64,000 nucleotides of DNA from Diprion similis (taxonomy: Eukaryota; Arthropoda; Insecta; Hymenoptera; Diprionidae). Below are positions 24,455 through 38,415 of the stretch, piece by piece. The position numbers and the translations under genes are program-made. Each line of letters starts with the position of its first letter. Within the stretch, counting starts at the first letter, position 1. Below the pieces are notes generated by a model. It was not told the origin of the DNA and searched no databases. It saw only the letters and a list, made by a program, of their open reading frames with translations. The stretch is from positions 9,486,001-9,550,000 of the forward strand of contig NC_060112.1 of the NCBI RefSeq assembly GCF_021155765.1. The letters run 5' to 3'.

Positions 24455-27400
24455 ATGTGCATGAGAAGATTATTCGAGGATGAAGAAGTTGGCAGCGGTC
24501 TTCTGGAGACTAATGCAAGTCAACCTGATCATCAGGATCCCCACGAAGACAAGCTGACGAAGGCAAAAAATCGATACATCAAACAGCATGAAGAAATGCT
24601 ACTTCGTGAGGCTGAGATTGCTCGACAAAATGAAAAATCTGAGCCAATCATTGTCCCAGTTGTTCACACAGATGCACTAGCAAAATGCACTTTCTACTAC
24701 AGTGTGTTGATCAATCTTATCTCCAAGTCATATTCAGCATGGCAACACTCTCCAGCTTACAAGTGAGTTCGTCTTTTTTTTTTTTAATAATACCCGAGTA
24801 TTTTAATTTTTATGAATTTGTCTCAGATGGTCAACAATAAGTTGAAATTTCGTCTGTAACGTCACCGTTCATATCATCGAGTTATTGATGCGGATTCATT
24901 ATCAGATAGAATCGTCATAAGTCTCGGGACGTGAATTGTTATACGTTTACATGCGTATGTACACGATAAAACGATGTGGACATGATTGTACATACATATA
25001 TCGATTTTGACGTACGGATCAAACAGTTGAGAAAAAACTCTTGATAATATGTGATCCGCTCTTATCGCAACAGTACGTTAGGCTTCAATCATGCGTCCAA
25101 TTGACGAAACCACGCAACTGGGTCTCGTTGTTTGCAGCCACGTTCATAGCGGTGCAGCAGCTGCAATCACTTATCATTCTTTATGCGTTAATCCAAAGTG
25201 TCATCGCTCGCCGTAAACTCTTTGGAAAATATGTTAGCGCAACACCGCATCTACAAGTTATAGTAAAAACTGTAACAACGTAATGAAATTATGACTTCCA
25301 GTGTCCTGTGCACTGTTTATAGGGTAACAGATCACGCAGGAAGACAAGTACTTTAATCTGTCAATCGGTGCTGTAAAGGGATCAACAAAATTTATGATAG
25401 TTAATGCAGATAATGGCCACGGTGCCATACTCCGAAATTTACGACGGTAGCACGGTGTGATGAATAATACGCGCCGAATTCTAGCCCCCAGAAATTGTTA
25501 AGCTATCCAATGATAATCGTCGATAATGGAGATCCTGCTTTATTTGAGATCAGTGTTCACATTAAGAATGAATGTCCTACACAGATTGTATTAAGTCTGA
25601 TAAGAATATAATTTCAATGATCCACATTATGCAGTTTTAATATTCCAACTACACTTTTTTTTTTACCATATTTAAATGCTGATTCCTTCACTGATTTTTC
25701 ACCATTATGCCAACGGAATAGTGCATCAACTTAATTCTTTTTTGTACCTAACCGTAATATAAGGTCATCAAATGTATAGATTTGGCTAAAAAAAAAATTA
25801 ATAAACAGATATACTTGAGAAGTCCTGCGGTTCTTCTGCAGTAGAGACCAAAATTAGTACCATCCGATTTGAACTCATACTTGCTACTGTAATTAGTCCT
25901 TTATTTATTTTTTATTTTTTCTAAAAGAATATCGTTTGTACCGTGAGGTTTTTGTTATAAGTTATAATCAATTGCGCCTCCGTCATTTCGTTCAGATAGT
26001 TATCATCGGCGAGTTTAACCAGATTAGATAGGAACAAGGAGCCAACTCGATACTGATCGCTGACTGTTTGAGGTGCCAGCGATTGCGATCTAAGTGTACC
26101 TAATCTTGGGATCTGCAATAGCTGGCAAACCATAGGAACTTGGCGGAAATATAAATGCCATGGTCTGCTCAAGATACGATATGAGTTAACAACATTTGAA
26201 TAAGTTTACAAATACACTGCGGCTAAATTTATGTGAAGTATCCGCAGAACTGCGCCATAAATGATACGGTCGGCGTTACACAAAAAGAACCGAAACTGAT
26301 TTGGGGCATTGGTGACATGACGTATCGCTGATTGATCATTTCCGTGTTGCGATATAGCAATATTTATAAATCACATAATGTTGTTTAGTTGTTGAATTAT
26401 TAAATAATTTTTTTTGAAACCAAGCGGACTAGAGATAAGAGCATAGGATGATCCTTAAATATTCGTCATCTCACGAATCAAGTAAATAACAATAAAGACT
26501 CTACAAAAGTAAAACTTAAGGTATTTCAATTAGATAACTGCCTGTGAGCAAGTCTCGTGTCCTTTTGGAAACAAACTGATTTTTGGTACTCATACTACTG
26601 GTAGGAAAAAATTTTAGGGACTCTTGATGCGATATTTCATGCGGAATTATGCTGATATTTAGTTTCACACAGCGTCTAAGTGATATATATTGAAGCTAAA
26701 TTCGTCTGAAAGTGAATTTTGCAATTAGATAAATTCGCAAGTATGACTCGCGGTTATTCAATCTTTCAATTCGGTTTTCGTATTATTCGTTATTACGTTA
26801 TTTTGGCGACTAGTCCGCGACAAACTTTTTCATTCAAGGGGTTTGGATCAGTGCTATTTCTAGACTCAAGAATAGCGTAGAGTCACTCTGTTCTCGTTAA
26901 AAGCACGCAAATTACTCGGAAAACCTTCGCTTTCGGTTCCGCCTCACTGCTTCGGGTATTACGCTGTGGGAGTTGACTCACAGATAATTCGCCGTATCAA
27001 CATTAGGTACAATTTACTAGAAAATCTAGAAACCAAAAAAAAAAAAAAAATAACCTTGCTAACAAGATTACACGCTTCGTTGTTGAAGATTAAATTAACT
27101 AAATTAAAGACAAAATGTATAATGCTTGACGAAGCTCCTCATTATGTATAAAAATTGGTAATAAAAACAATAATGTTAACATGATCGACTTAATGATCAT
27201 CAGACACGTGTGACGCTGGAAAATGAATGGTTATGAACAGACGCCGGAGGTAATTTCCTGTAAACAGGTGTAATATATACTTTAATACAAGTCTGGTCGA
27301 GCAGGCTTATTATCACGAATACTTATGACGGGTAGTATTATCGGCGACCCGTTATAATCCTAAGTTTCACATGTACTGGCAACGATATGTTTAATGCTGT

Positions 27401-30400
27401 AATAGTGAAGTACACCGAACTGTTATGGTAATAAACGAAAGAAATGAAATTCTTTGTGAGAGTGGAAGGACTTAAAAAACGCCTGAATCAATTTCTTTAA
27501 ATTTTTCTGAAAAATTTCATACGAGCAATGACTGTTCCAAAAGTCGTAAAAAATGCCAGATTTCTAAAGTCATTTTATGTATTTTGATAATTTTGTTTGA
27601 ATATCTGGAAGATTTTTCATTTCACCGGAATATGGGAAATGATGTTAATTTTTTATACTGATTTTTCAAAATAAAATGTCAAATATTTTTCCGTTGGTAA
27701 AAATAAAAATTTCAATTTTCATCCCGAAAAGTGACGTAATTATTTTTCCCATTTTTTAGGACACTGAAAGTGCAATAATTTTTTCCTAAAGAATGTAAAA
27801 CATAAGAACTTCGCTATTTAACTTATTACTAATTTCAATACATAATCGAATCAAGCCGTGAATCTTCTGCCCCGGTTCTTTAGGCGAATAAAAATTGTAT
27901 AGTTTGGACAATGTATTTTGGCATTTCATGGCTCAATACTTGATACATGAGGCGACAAATGTGTACATACCTATGCTTCTGAGAACCATTATTAAATTAG
28001 AAATATTGCATTTTCAAGTCGGGTTATTTGGAAGCGTAGTTAACAGTCATCGTGATAATTAAAACAGCAAACAAAAATATTCCGTCATTACAAACAAATT
28101 ACCTAAAATAAAATTGCTAAATTTTGCTGTACGTAAATAGATTTACGTTATAGGTATATGTTCAGTACAATTTTACACAGTTGGATGACAGAGATGAATT
28201 AATCGAATTGATTGTAATCTAGCAGAGGTAAAGCGGTACAAAGTCTGCAGTTGATCTTGGCAAATTCACAATTAGAATTGATTGCTCGAATCTTACAAGG
28301 TAATTGTTCTTAAGGCTGCAGCCTTTCACGTGGAAAAATACGTTATAGATTGGAAATGAACAGTCGCTGCTTCTCCAGCTCGTGTCTAATGAAGGAAAGA
28401 TAATTTGATAAATTTATATCAGAGTTGAAATCTTCTACCGTATGCTATGAAACCAAAAGCAAATACATGTTATGTCAAAAAGCGAAAGTTGGAAGGCTTC
28501 GTTCTAAAACGCACAAAACTTCTCCTCCACATTGAAGATATTTCGAACATTGAACTGGCGTCGCAATGCTCTCCTTTCAACGAAATATTGATAAGTATTT
28601 TCGCTTCAGGTAGTCACACGCACGTGACGGTGAACCACATAGTCAAAGATTTGACGTCTTGCCAAGACTCGAAAGATCTCTCTCCATCCGGCAATATTTA
28701 TACACGTATCCTGACAGTAAGGTGATAATTTCAAGCCGATTTTTTTTACTTCACTTCGCAAAAAGTATATCCATCAAGAACCCATTCACACTCCTGATAT
28801 GTACAACTTACATAAGCCGCTATCCGTCGGTATCGAAAAGTTGAATAGATTAATCTTCGAATTGATAAAAAGTAGTTTGATTTTCGAATTTCAGCCAAAT
28901 TTTCAATTCTCTCTAATTCATCCAAACACCTTCTCTTTTAAAAAAGATTTAAATTTGACGATACTTAGAACAAAAACCATAGATAGACAAACGTATGGGG
29001 TGATGACGTAAAATAAAATTTACAAAGTAGAAACATTTATCAGTATTCTGGTTTTTCTAACTTCCCGCTTTCTCTATATACTCAGAGAAAGGGGAAAGTT
29101 GTGATATATAATCATCCCGAAAATCAGAACTTGTTTTTCCACGTACAGATTTTGACGCTTTCAGGTCTACGAAGAATCAAATCCGATCCGATTCCGTGCG
29201 TGATCAATTTTCTATCCGTCGATATCTGGCGACCATAGAGGGAATTTTTTATGGCAATTAATCGACACGGTTCTTCCTTGCTCAGAACTTATCAGATGTT
29301 GAACGGTACCTATAAAGCGGAAATTTTCGACCGCGCCTCAGTCAGTAAAGGAGTCATTGGCCCACCGGATCATAAAGTCGGGTGTATTGATAAGTAAACA
29401 ATATGTTTTCGACGGCGCGCGGCGGGGCTTATAATTAACAATGAGGCAAACGTGAATTATACGGGCGAAAAATCTCTCAAGTGACGACGAGACGGGAACG
29501 TGCGATCCTGCACGTTGGCCAACGATGATAAGTGACTAGACGTAAGCAATCGTGGGCTGTGCTCGATACAGACACCTACACCAATTCCTACAAAGGCACG
29601 CACACAAAGATCTGTCTCTCTGCCCCTAGAAACAAGCGCAAACGAACCGGTTGCGCGGCTTCACGATATGCCGCACAAAAGACGCCCCGCATACTTAACC
29701 CTTATATATTAAACCGAATCGTTCGTAGCCATTGGAATTGCTTTCGTCATAATCCGACTGGCCATGGGACTCTATAAGACACCACGTGTATCCGCCATGA
29801 ACTTTGCCCAAAATTTCAGATTGCTGTCGTAAATTTCAGCCAATTTTTCCTTTTTCACCGTGATTCGAACAGTCTTGGGCATGCTGTTGTATGTACATAC
29901 GTACAACGGTACTTTATGCAGTCCACAGGCACGCTACGCTCCCATATCGTATTCTACGTATTGGAAAATGTCCTCATGACGTCAGAGCCTGGTTGTCGGC
30001 GCCATTTTATCACCACATAACCTAAGTTTTCAATTTTAATGGAGACAAATCATAATTATTGGGCCTTCGAATTACTCATGTCACATAAATTAATTAAACA
30101 TAATCAATAATGTACCTGTTCCACTATCCGCACGCGAAAATATACGGTCAACGGTCACAGCTGTCGGCCTGGTTGCATTAGTTTTATTTTTTACCACCAG
30201 ATGACACATTGCAAAGTGACAATCGAAATAAATACTGCGGCTATCAAATTGAGCTGTGACCTCGTGTTTTGCCCTCTTTTCACTCACGACATCCGCTTAC
30301 CACGTCATCGGACTGATCACTAATCTCGGTACCGACTATACGATACCTTTAGAAATGAAATAAAGACAGCACGACTCACGATCAGTGTTACATATCCTGC

Positions 30401-33400
30401 TTGGCACACCCAAGCCAGTGGTTTCATGCTTACCGGTGTCCTTAAATCCAGTAGATGCTGTCTGTTGGGAGTAAAGACGAGGCACAACCTGTACCGCAGG
30501 TAACCAAGAAGAGTGACTTTTTATCGCGTATTTCACCCTACGTTGATACAATATCGCGAAATGAAATCCCAGCAGTTTGTACAATATGTTCTTTCCTTTA
30601 ATATTTGGAAAAATGACCTGCGAAAGGATCATCCACATTTTAGCACCCTTATTCTTTTTGCAATAATTGTCCATACGTACACGTGATATTTGGGCGGAGG
30701 GGGTAAATATTTGAAAATCGATAAGTATTTATCGAATACTAGACAAAAAAAATTATTCCTTTGGTGAAAACGGGTGGCGTGAAAAAAATAACCTGTATGG
30801 TTGGCTCTTAAGCGTATACCTGCAAAGGGTCAGTTTTCTTACCTCGACCTTCACTTGACTGGGTCACAAATTTTTTCTATCGGCCCTGTCACGTGGTGTG
30901 TCAAGAGTCCATTTGAAAAATGGGAATTCTGCGAATTTAGAAAATATATATTTTGTAGGCATGCCAAGATATCGTCAGAGTGTCGATATTTTGTAGATTC
31001 ATGTACGTCCATCAACGACATTTCAGATTGATCCGCGGGAACGGATACTGTAGGGTCAATCGCCCCCTGCACCCAGCGGAGCATTTCAATTACGCAACTG
31101 ACCTATTTGTGGTTACTAATTTAGAAAATGTGCGTACGTGACTGATTCACTGCGCTCGTATACGATCATTCTGTACTACTATAGTTGCAGTCTCTAGGTA
31201 TAACAGCTGTTGGCTATATAAGTATAACGTATACCTACACGTGTAAGCGTCGGGGTTCAAGACCATTCGCTGTATCTATATCTGATCGCGAGGTCATATG
31301 ACACTGAAAGGTGCGCGCGATTATTTGACGTCTTCACATAACTGACGTACGTACTACGTAAGCATGTTGTACAGACTGAGTCCACGCGCGTCTGGAACGA
31401 GTCAATGAGCTGTGAGTATGATTGGCATGCACGCCAATTCACGGGAAAAAAATGCTCATTTTTCTTCATCTATAGCAGGTGAAGACACAGTGAACCACCG
31501 CTGTATCAGCCTTAATTTGACACCACTGTCATCCGTCAGTACATTTCACAGGATTACCTATCTACGTGCACATAACGCTCTTTAGAGTATAATCCTACGT
31601 ATGGTGCATTCTCCATCAGCTCACAATTCCCAGCCAAGTACGTTTTTTTTTTCGTCGACTCAGTGGAATTTTTTCAAGCTTTACCAATTCTCATAACACC
31701 AGTTGAACATACTTGCAGTCTGTACCTGTCAAACGTTTCGATCCAACTGTTTGTAAAATGAATTCTTTCTTTTAAGTAAACGTACGTTGAAAAACATTGG
31801 TTTCAGAAAAATCGTATCGGTAATATGTAAAGGTGTTAGTTAATTTCTGTGAAGTTGCAACGAATTTCTTGTTTTATGTATACTATATGTAATGTGTATG
31901 AATACTGACCTATTCAACGTTGATTTTTTCTGGCCAATTTTTTTCATTCACCACAATGGCATTAATTGGGGTTTTGGAGTAAAAAAAATTAAAAACGTAT
32001 GAATATGCAGTAGCTGGCAAAAAATGTTTCATCTATTGTAGACGCCCATTTTTTTATCTGTAAATAAGAACAGTGTAAATATAAATAGTTTGTACAGCAA
32101 TATAAGATAGCCAGCATACGTGTTTATCGAATAAAAATCATACGCTGTGAAAGAAATATAGTAACGATCCGGTTAAATATTTTTTCTCTAGCCTCGACGA
32201 AATATCTAATTGATCCACCCTTACACAAGGATATGTGATAATGTAGATGACATTTTGTTCGTTATTCATGTAGATTCAAAAGTAAACGAAATCAACCTGT
32301 GATCCCATGACAAATACTATTAATCATAGAAGTATAATTTTAGAATCAGGTTCCGCAGAAAGGCAATGGTTCTTAGGTGTTTACAGGTATCATAATTGAT
32401 TACACCTTTCCGACTTCAGCTCTCACTTTGCTACTCTATCAAAATCGCAGCGACGGTTCATTGTACATATATTTCTTTGAAATATATCGAATATCAGTCA
32501 ATCATATCAGTGAATCATAATGACGAGACTTAAAAGTCGCACAAGGTGCAAGAGAAACATATCATCTATTCAATTTTTTTTTTTTATTTGTTGCCCAACG
32601 TAAACAACAATATTATCTGCGTCGACGCAGCTACACCGTTGAACAGAAAATAGCAAACAGTAACCAAATGATAGGACAACCAATGAAAACAACTATGTGA
32701 AGTGGGTACTTCCAAAGTTCCAATCGTCCGTATTATTTCATGGTGGATAGAGTTCTCTATCCCTTGACGTAGATTACATGCCCAAGATGGGGCTTCACTC
32801 GACAATGATATCAAGAAAGGTTTCATCACATCAGTGTCACGACTGATTTAAAGTTTCTAATTTCATTGTGACACTGCCATGATCGATGAAATAACTTTCT
32901 ATTCGATTTGCAAGGTATGTTGCTCTGTTCTGATCGTAATGAGGTGTGTATATACCTATAAGTTCTTAGACGTCTACATGGCGCCCAACAAAAAACGTCT
33001 CGCGTCTAATTTACTACTCCAGAGTTCCACGAAGGAACAACCGTAAAACTAACGAGTCCATGCCGACGTCCGATTCTGGAACTTCTTTTGGCTTTACGGA
33101 CCACCCAAGTGAACATCAGCTATACATGTAGTATACTCTGGTATAGGTATGCCGAATTGTAGGTAGAAATCGTAGAAATATACGCCATAACGTAGAGAAG
33201 CGATTTACGCGTGAAGAAACCGTACCTACATTCATGTGCATCAATTCCGGAAATTGATAACCATTTGACCATAACAAATTTCCATACACAGCAGCTGTCG
33301 ATGAGGTTTTCTCGATCGAAGATTCATGCAAGATGTTTGTAGTACAGAAATTGTTTCTGTGTGACTGAAATACGTTTGCTTTATCACGTGTCTGACGTAC

Positions 33401-36400
33401 ACGTTTTAACTAACATTAAAAGCTGCACAGTCATCGTTGTTTGCAAGTTCGGTAATGATTAGTTCATTTATATCAGTATCAGATTCTTCCAAATTAATTC
33501 TTACCTCTAACTATAATTGTACAACTGTAACAATGACAAAATTTTATTATTTTTTAAAGAAATTTTCAACCTTTATAAAAGAAATGCCATGGCTCTTATA
33601 AATAAATGCACAATCCTGTTTAGGACTACTAACTGCAGTTCGCAATATCATTTTTGTACAGCTATTTATAATAAATACGATAACTGATAAAATTTGAAAC
33701 ATTGTCACTTGTGATAAAAAAAACAAAAAAAAAAAAAAACCGAGTCAATCTATATTTAATCACTTGACGGCACGTGTGATATTATTTTACGAATCAATCA
33801 AATGTTTCACTCGGAAAACGCTTCCGTGGTAATGACGCGAACAATTATAATTACAAAATACATTACGTAACTCAATTCAAGTATTCTAGAAGCGAATTTT
33901 ATAATTTTCTCTACGTTACCTGGACACATAGACTGAATATGACACAGAGTTCGTCGAACGGCGCGAGTTATTTTTAACACTATATACATAGATATATCTA
34001 TGCCCGTTATCGGAAGAGAGTAATTGATAAGTTACTCAAAATGTCAAGGATGTGAAAGCACAGGTACGCGTATATGTAAGATAGATAGACTATTTCTTAA
34101 TTTCAAGATCATTGTTTTCAAATGTACATAAGGCGGGATACGAATGGCCTTTTATTGGCCTGGGCTAAATAACTAACTATCGGTCGCAAATACGCTTGAC
34201 TGAGACTATTCATCATTTGATTTGTTAAAAAGTGTCTACCATGAAATAAGGAAAGTTGAATTAGACCGAAAATAAAGATTTCCATCCATGAGAGTAACCG
34301 CGTATACACTGAAAATCATAAATCTCCTACTAAAGCAGTTACGAAAATAATCGAGACCGTCTGACGGACGGTATAAGAAAGATCGATATTTCCCTCAAAA
34401 CTCAATTACTTGGTTTCTATAGACGTAACGAAATATAAATACATGTCGAAATAATCAAAATTCATTTCTTAACCAAAGCCGATGCGTAATTTTTTTCCAA
34501 TCAAGTGCTGAAAAGTAAAATATACAGGGTGAGTCACTTCAAGTATCGAGAATCGGAGGGACTTGATAGATGCGAAGGCGCGTCCCTTCAGCCAATCAAC
34601 GGTCAGAACAATGACGTCAGACTTTGATCGTGACGGGGGAAGCATACTCAATTTCTTGTTATAAGGAAAAAGTATCAACAACGACTAATCTAGCTAACGT
34701 GATTATTATTAATAGATTTCGGAATAAACGTTTCGAGGATCCCTCAGCTAATCACAAGAGCTTTCGATAAGACTCCTCGAAGTGAAGTAGGGGAACTATA
34801 ATTTTGATTACCAAATCATATATCGCCCAACTGGTACCGCTTGGCACACTTTCATCCCGTTGATTGGCTGAATTCCCATTCTCGATACTTGAAGCGACTC
34901 ACCCTGTATGTACCTATGCCACCTACAATATGGGTCGAATGTTTGCTTTGAAAATAAAATATTATGCGATAATCTCAGTTAGTTGTCGGTGACAACTATG
35001 CGTTGAAAAACAACAATGACTAAATAAAATAGTAGGTTTGTAACTGGTAACGGCGGAGTTAATTATTGTCAGCTGTGCCCAAATATCAAGAGTGTGCTAC
35101 AAACACCGAGGATACGTGACAAGTTGAAGTTGACAAATTATGAACAGGATCTACATTGCGCTATTTTCGTGCACAGTTTGTGTATACGTAGATTACGTTA
35201 TAATATCATATCACACAACGCACGGGGCCAAATCTGTACATAATAATTGCGGATTACTATATATTGAAACATACGACCCAGTAACCGTCACGTTTTCAAA
35301 TCTTGAACCGATCTGCTTCATCACTGGATTATATTTGACTTTTCTTTCAATTCTCACTTTTTTTTACACCGTGTATTGTTTAGGTCATTGCGCAAATAAA
35401 ATCTATACTCTGAAACGGCACTCTATAATGAAATTGATTCAATAGTTAGAATAAAAATTGTATCGGCTAATAAATCTTGGAATAACCTGCGTTAATTATA
35501 TGAAGCTTCAAATTAATGTAACGCCTTGATTGCTACGTGTATTAACTAATTAAGCTATCATTGCAAATGACAAGATGGAAACAATGCATCTTCAAGTTAA
35601 AGAATGATCATATCTTTGATTACGTCTATCTTCTTGTCGACAAATTTTAATATGTACTTAGTTCTCGACTTAGATAGTTACTTGTAGGCCAGAAAATTAT
35701 AATACGGATTAGGATGACACATTATTATCTGCCGACTTTGATGAAAGTAACATGTTCGATTATCGGCGTCGTCTTGCGATAAATAATGGTCACCCTTGTT
35801 TGCTCTCGGAGGAAGGGAAAGCTGTAGGTACATCGTAATCAAATAAAATGGAATTGAATAATCGTAGCCTTATGTGTATAACATTTGGTCCTTTAAACTT
35901 TTAGCCGCTAGCAGACGTAATTTTTTTACTCTCTGCGATTAACCACAATTCTTTAGACCGAAATTTATTCTCTGGTTCGTAATAAACACTCCGATTTCCT
36001 TAGGCGCGATCAATAAGTGCGAAAAGCCCGCTTCCGTTGGTACGAAAAAAAAAAAAAAAAAAAAACACGTGGAAGTATGACAATAATTCTGTAATTGTAT
36101 ATTCAATTTTCCGAATGTGGTTTACGATTATTCCGGATATACTCGCACTGTCCTTCCGGTAGTGTGTAATACAACGTGACACTCTGTGCTGTTCACGCGC
36201 CAGCAATTTAAGATTAAGTAATCCAGATCTGAGAAAGCTATCAACAAACAAGTTTCTCTCTTATTTTTCAGAATTCTTTTCTACACGACGCAGCCAGCTC
36301 ACGTAATAATGATTGCTGCGGTTCTTTGCGTGACTTCGGCTCTGGTACCATCCACAGAACGTACCAACACAGCCGGTCAGCCACATTCCCGCACAGCTTC

Positions 36401-37170
36401 CTTTATTTATCTTACTTCATTCGTAATCCACTTTGGCGCACAGATATGGATGACTTTCGTATCAGGTAATAAAATTTCGATGATAAATTTATATGAAGAA
36501 ACTTTTTTTCTTACACCCAATTCTGGATAAATTAAACTTATCAATTCCACTAAATATATATATGATACATCCAACTATTCTAATCACTTCTAATTCATTG
36601 TTACAGGCTTGACGTTATACTTCGCATTGCCAAGACATTCGTTTGGAGAAGTTCAGCGCATCTTGTTCCCGCGGTACTTCAGCTTAAACGCTTGCCTTAG
36701 CCTGATAACGCTCCTGATATTCGTGAAACATCATCCTATGAATACTTGGGACACCGAAATAGCAATCCAGGTATATATTTTTAAATAAATATAATGCTTT
36801 GCTGTCGCCTGCATAGGCGCGATGTACATACATATGTACAACATCACGTTGGTGACGAATAACTTATCGTGGTCCGTTACAGGTCTTCGGAATGTCGGGT
36901 GCATTCTTCTTGGAGCTGCTGATACGTTTGTATCTTACTCCGCCGCTGTTACGCCTGATCATACAAAAAAATGCGCTAGAGCGTGCAGCAGGAGTAGGCA
37001 CTGAAATTGGTCGTCACAATCCAGGACCATTGAAGCACTGCCCGCACTATTTAATTATTCATCGTGCTTTTCGTCGTGTTCACGTAACCATTGCTATGGG
37101 GAACATGGTTACTATGGCATGCACGGTATTACATCTTCATTATATATCTAGTAAATTGTGCGTTTTGTAA
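24455..37170 (+). CDS. TMEM205: Transmembrane protein 205-like (DUF4149 family)
   Basis: Multi-pass membrane protein. Human TMEM205 is linked to cisplatin resistance and vesicle membranes; the molecular activity is unknown. Exons 24455-24762, 36272-36465, 36607-36770 and 36883-37170 give 317 residues with consistent phases. Residues from about 155 match the family: IHFGAQIWMTFVSG, LPRHSFGEVQRILFPRYF, then the C-terminal part with NPGPLKHCP and FRRVHVTIAMGNM. Hydrophobic segments fall at about 112-130, 147-168, 190-211, 223-243 and 292-313. The first ATG in frame (24455) is taken as the start; the frame opens further upstream only through non-ATG codons. The N-terminal 100 residues are charged and lack a counterpart in the 189-residue human protein. 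The 11.5 kb first intron could hide alternative first exons. Confidence 0.9.
29059..29260 (+). mobile_element. Fragment related to the hairpin-ended insertion at 8355
   Basis: The 42 nt at 29059-29100 form a stem-loop with the same outer arms as at 8355: AACTTCCCG at the start and GGAAAGTT at the end, with TTTCTCT pairing AGAGAAA. About 15 nt further on, CATCCCGAAAATCAGAACTTG lies at the same distance as ACCCCGAAAATGAAAAGTTG in the other element. The far end could not be located, so this is probably truncated or diverged. Confidence 0.4.
34525..34906. mobile_element. TA-flanked MITE with CAGGGTGAGTC ends (Tc1/mariner-like)
   Basis: The left end CAGGGTGAGTCACTTCAAGT and the reverse complement of the right end, CAGGGTGAGTCGCTTCAAGT, agree over about 30 bp (through ATCGAGAAT), with a second matching block CAGCCAATCAACGG further in on both sides. 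The left arm holds roughly 30 bp extra between the two blocks. TA dinucleotides flank both ends (34523-34524 and 34907-34908). The element is 382 bp and has no coding capacity. CAGGGTG-type termini with TA sites are common among small mariner-derived elements; the superfamily is inferred. Confidence 0.8.
36045..36065. repeat. Poly-A tract of 21 bases
   Basis: An uninterrupted A homopolymer near the 3' end of the TMEM205 first intron, read T-rich on the minus strand. I see no flanking retroposed sequence that would explain it. Confidence 0.9.
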
Positions 37171-38415
37171 ATTAGATATGAAACCATGTAGAGAAGGAAG
37201 ATATAATTCAGTAGAATTTCTCAGGCGTGTCGCTCACTAGTATATAGTGTAAACTATCTCACATATCACGTTTGTATTGAGAGCTAGGAGTGATGGTCAC
37301 AACTCTATCCTATGTAATGGATGTAGATACAATGTACATACGCAAGTATGACAGCATTAAGACTGACAGTAAGGAAGCTCATCTCATCATTTCGGTAGAG
37401 TCAAGATTGAGGCTTTGATCTCAATATATAAGTGAATTACTTCGGTTGAAGATGACGAATAATAATTTCGTTGAATTATTTCATTTTTGATTCGTATTTG
37501 CGTTAGCAGTCATCGATATAGTACATTGTATAGGTAAAATTTAGTTATAAAAACGTAAGAAAAATTTCTGCAACACTCCATACAGCTATAACGTGGCTTT
37601 GAATTGCAGTATACCCAATTGTTGTGTAAAGTCTAGGTTTATTCTATCGTTATAGAACACGTTATTAGACATACATACACATAATTGTTGTCATCTTTAT
37701 TTTTACTCCGTAGATCAATGACTCATTATTCATTTACCGTTTCGGTCTCTGAGGAGGCACCTTCGCGAACTAAAGTCTTATTTGAGCAAACGTAATACAT
37801 TATGCACTAACTATTACAGTAGCAACGAATTTTATATAACCAGGTCTCGCGACGATCACATCAGTCTGGCAGCTTTAGTTATGTTATGAACAGGCAGTTT
37901 GAATTTGAAAATTTCCCGTATTGTAATGAATTCCCAGTTAGCTCGTCCAAAAATCTTCCTGCGGGTAAAGAATGAAAGCCATAATTAGAAAATAAAGAAT
38001 ATGCGCAACTTTAATTCGTGTCATGAGCAATAAGCATAGTTTGGATGAATTGAATTTGATCCTATTAATGTGGCCTGTCCTTTGGCCAGTTTAGAATGAG
38101 TTATTGACCTACGAGACTAAAATAAAGATGGTGGTATACCCATATATAAAATTAAGAGAAGCTGAAAAGGATGAAATTCAGTGGAATTAATAATCATACA
38201 CGTAATCATTGTGCACGTGCTCACTAATTTGTAGCTAGTGCGATAGATGATTACTTGTGCGGAAAGTAAAGACAGCGAAGAATGTGTAAGATGTTTATCA
38301 TACCATCCGTCTTTAGGGTGCGCTAATTCGCAAAACGGAGTGTGTTATAATGAAGCTCATTGCGGGGGCATATTCATTTTTTTGAGTTACAGCGCTTGTT
38401 CATGAAAACTCACGC

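Larger units (their letters stand above)
24763..36271 (+). other. Large first intron of TMEM205
   Basis: This stretch holds no recognisable exon, RNA gene or complete transposon with coding capacity. It contains a TA-flanked MITE at 34525-34906, a hairpin element start at 29059, A-tracts (27035-27050, about 33724-33739 and 36045-36065) and a CpG-rich segment at about 29405-29570. The small open frames within it show no family resemblance. Confidence 0.55.

Noticed and set aside
28447-29011. Run of three small + strand frames in the TMEM205 intron
   Set aside because: Different frames, no shared family, no splice structure supporting a gene.
29532-29777. 81-codon frame in the CpG-rich intron segment
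   Set aside because: Its basic composition follows from local GC content; no domain recognised.
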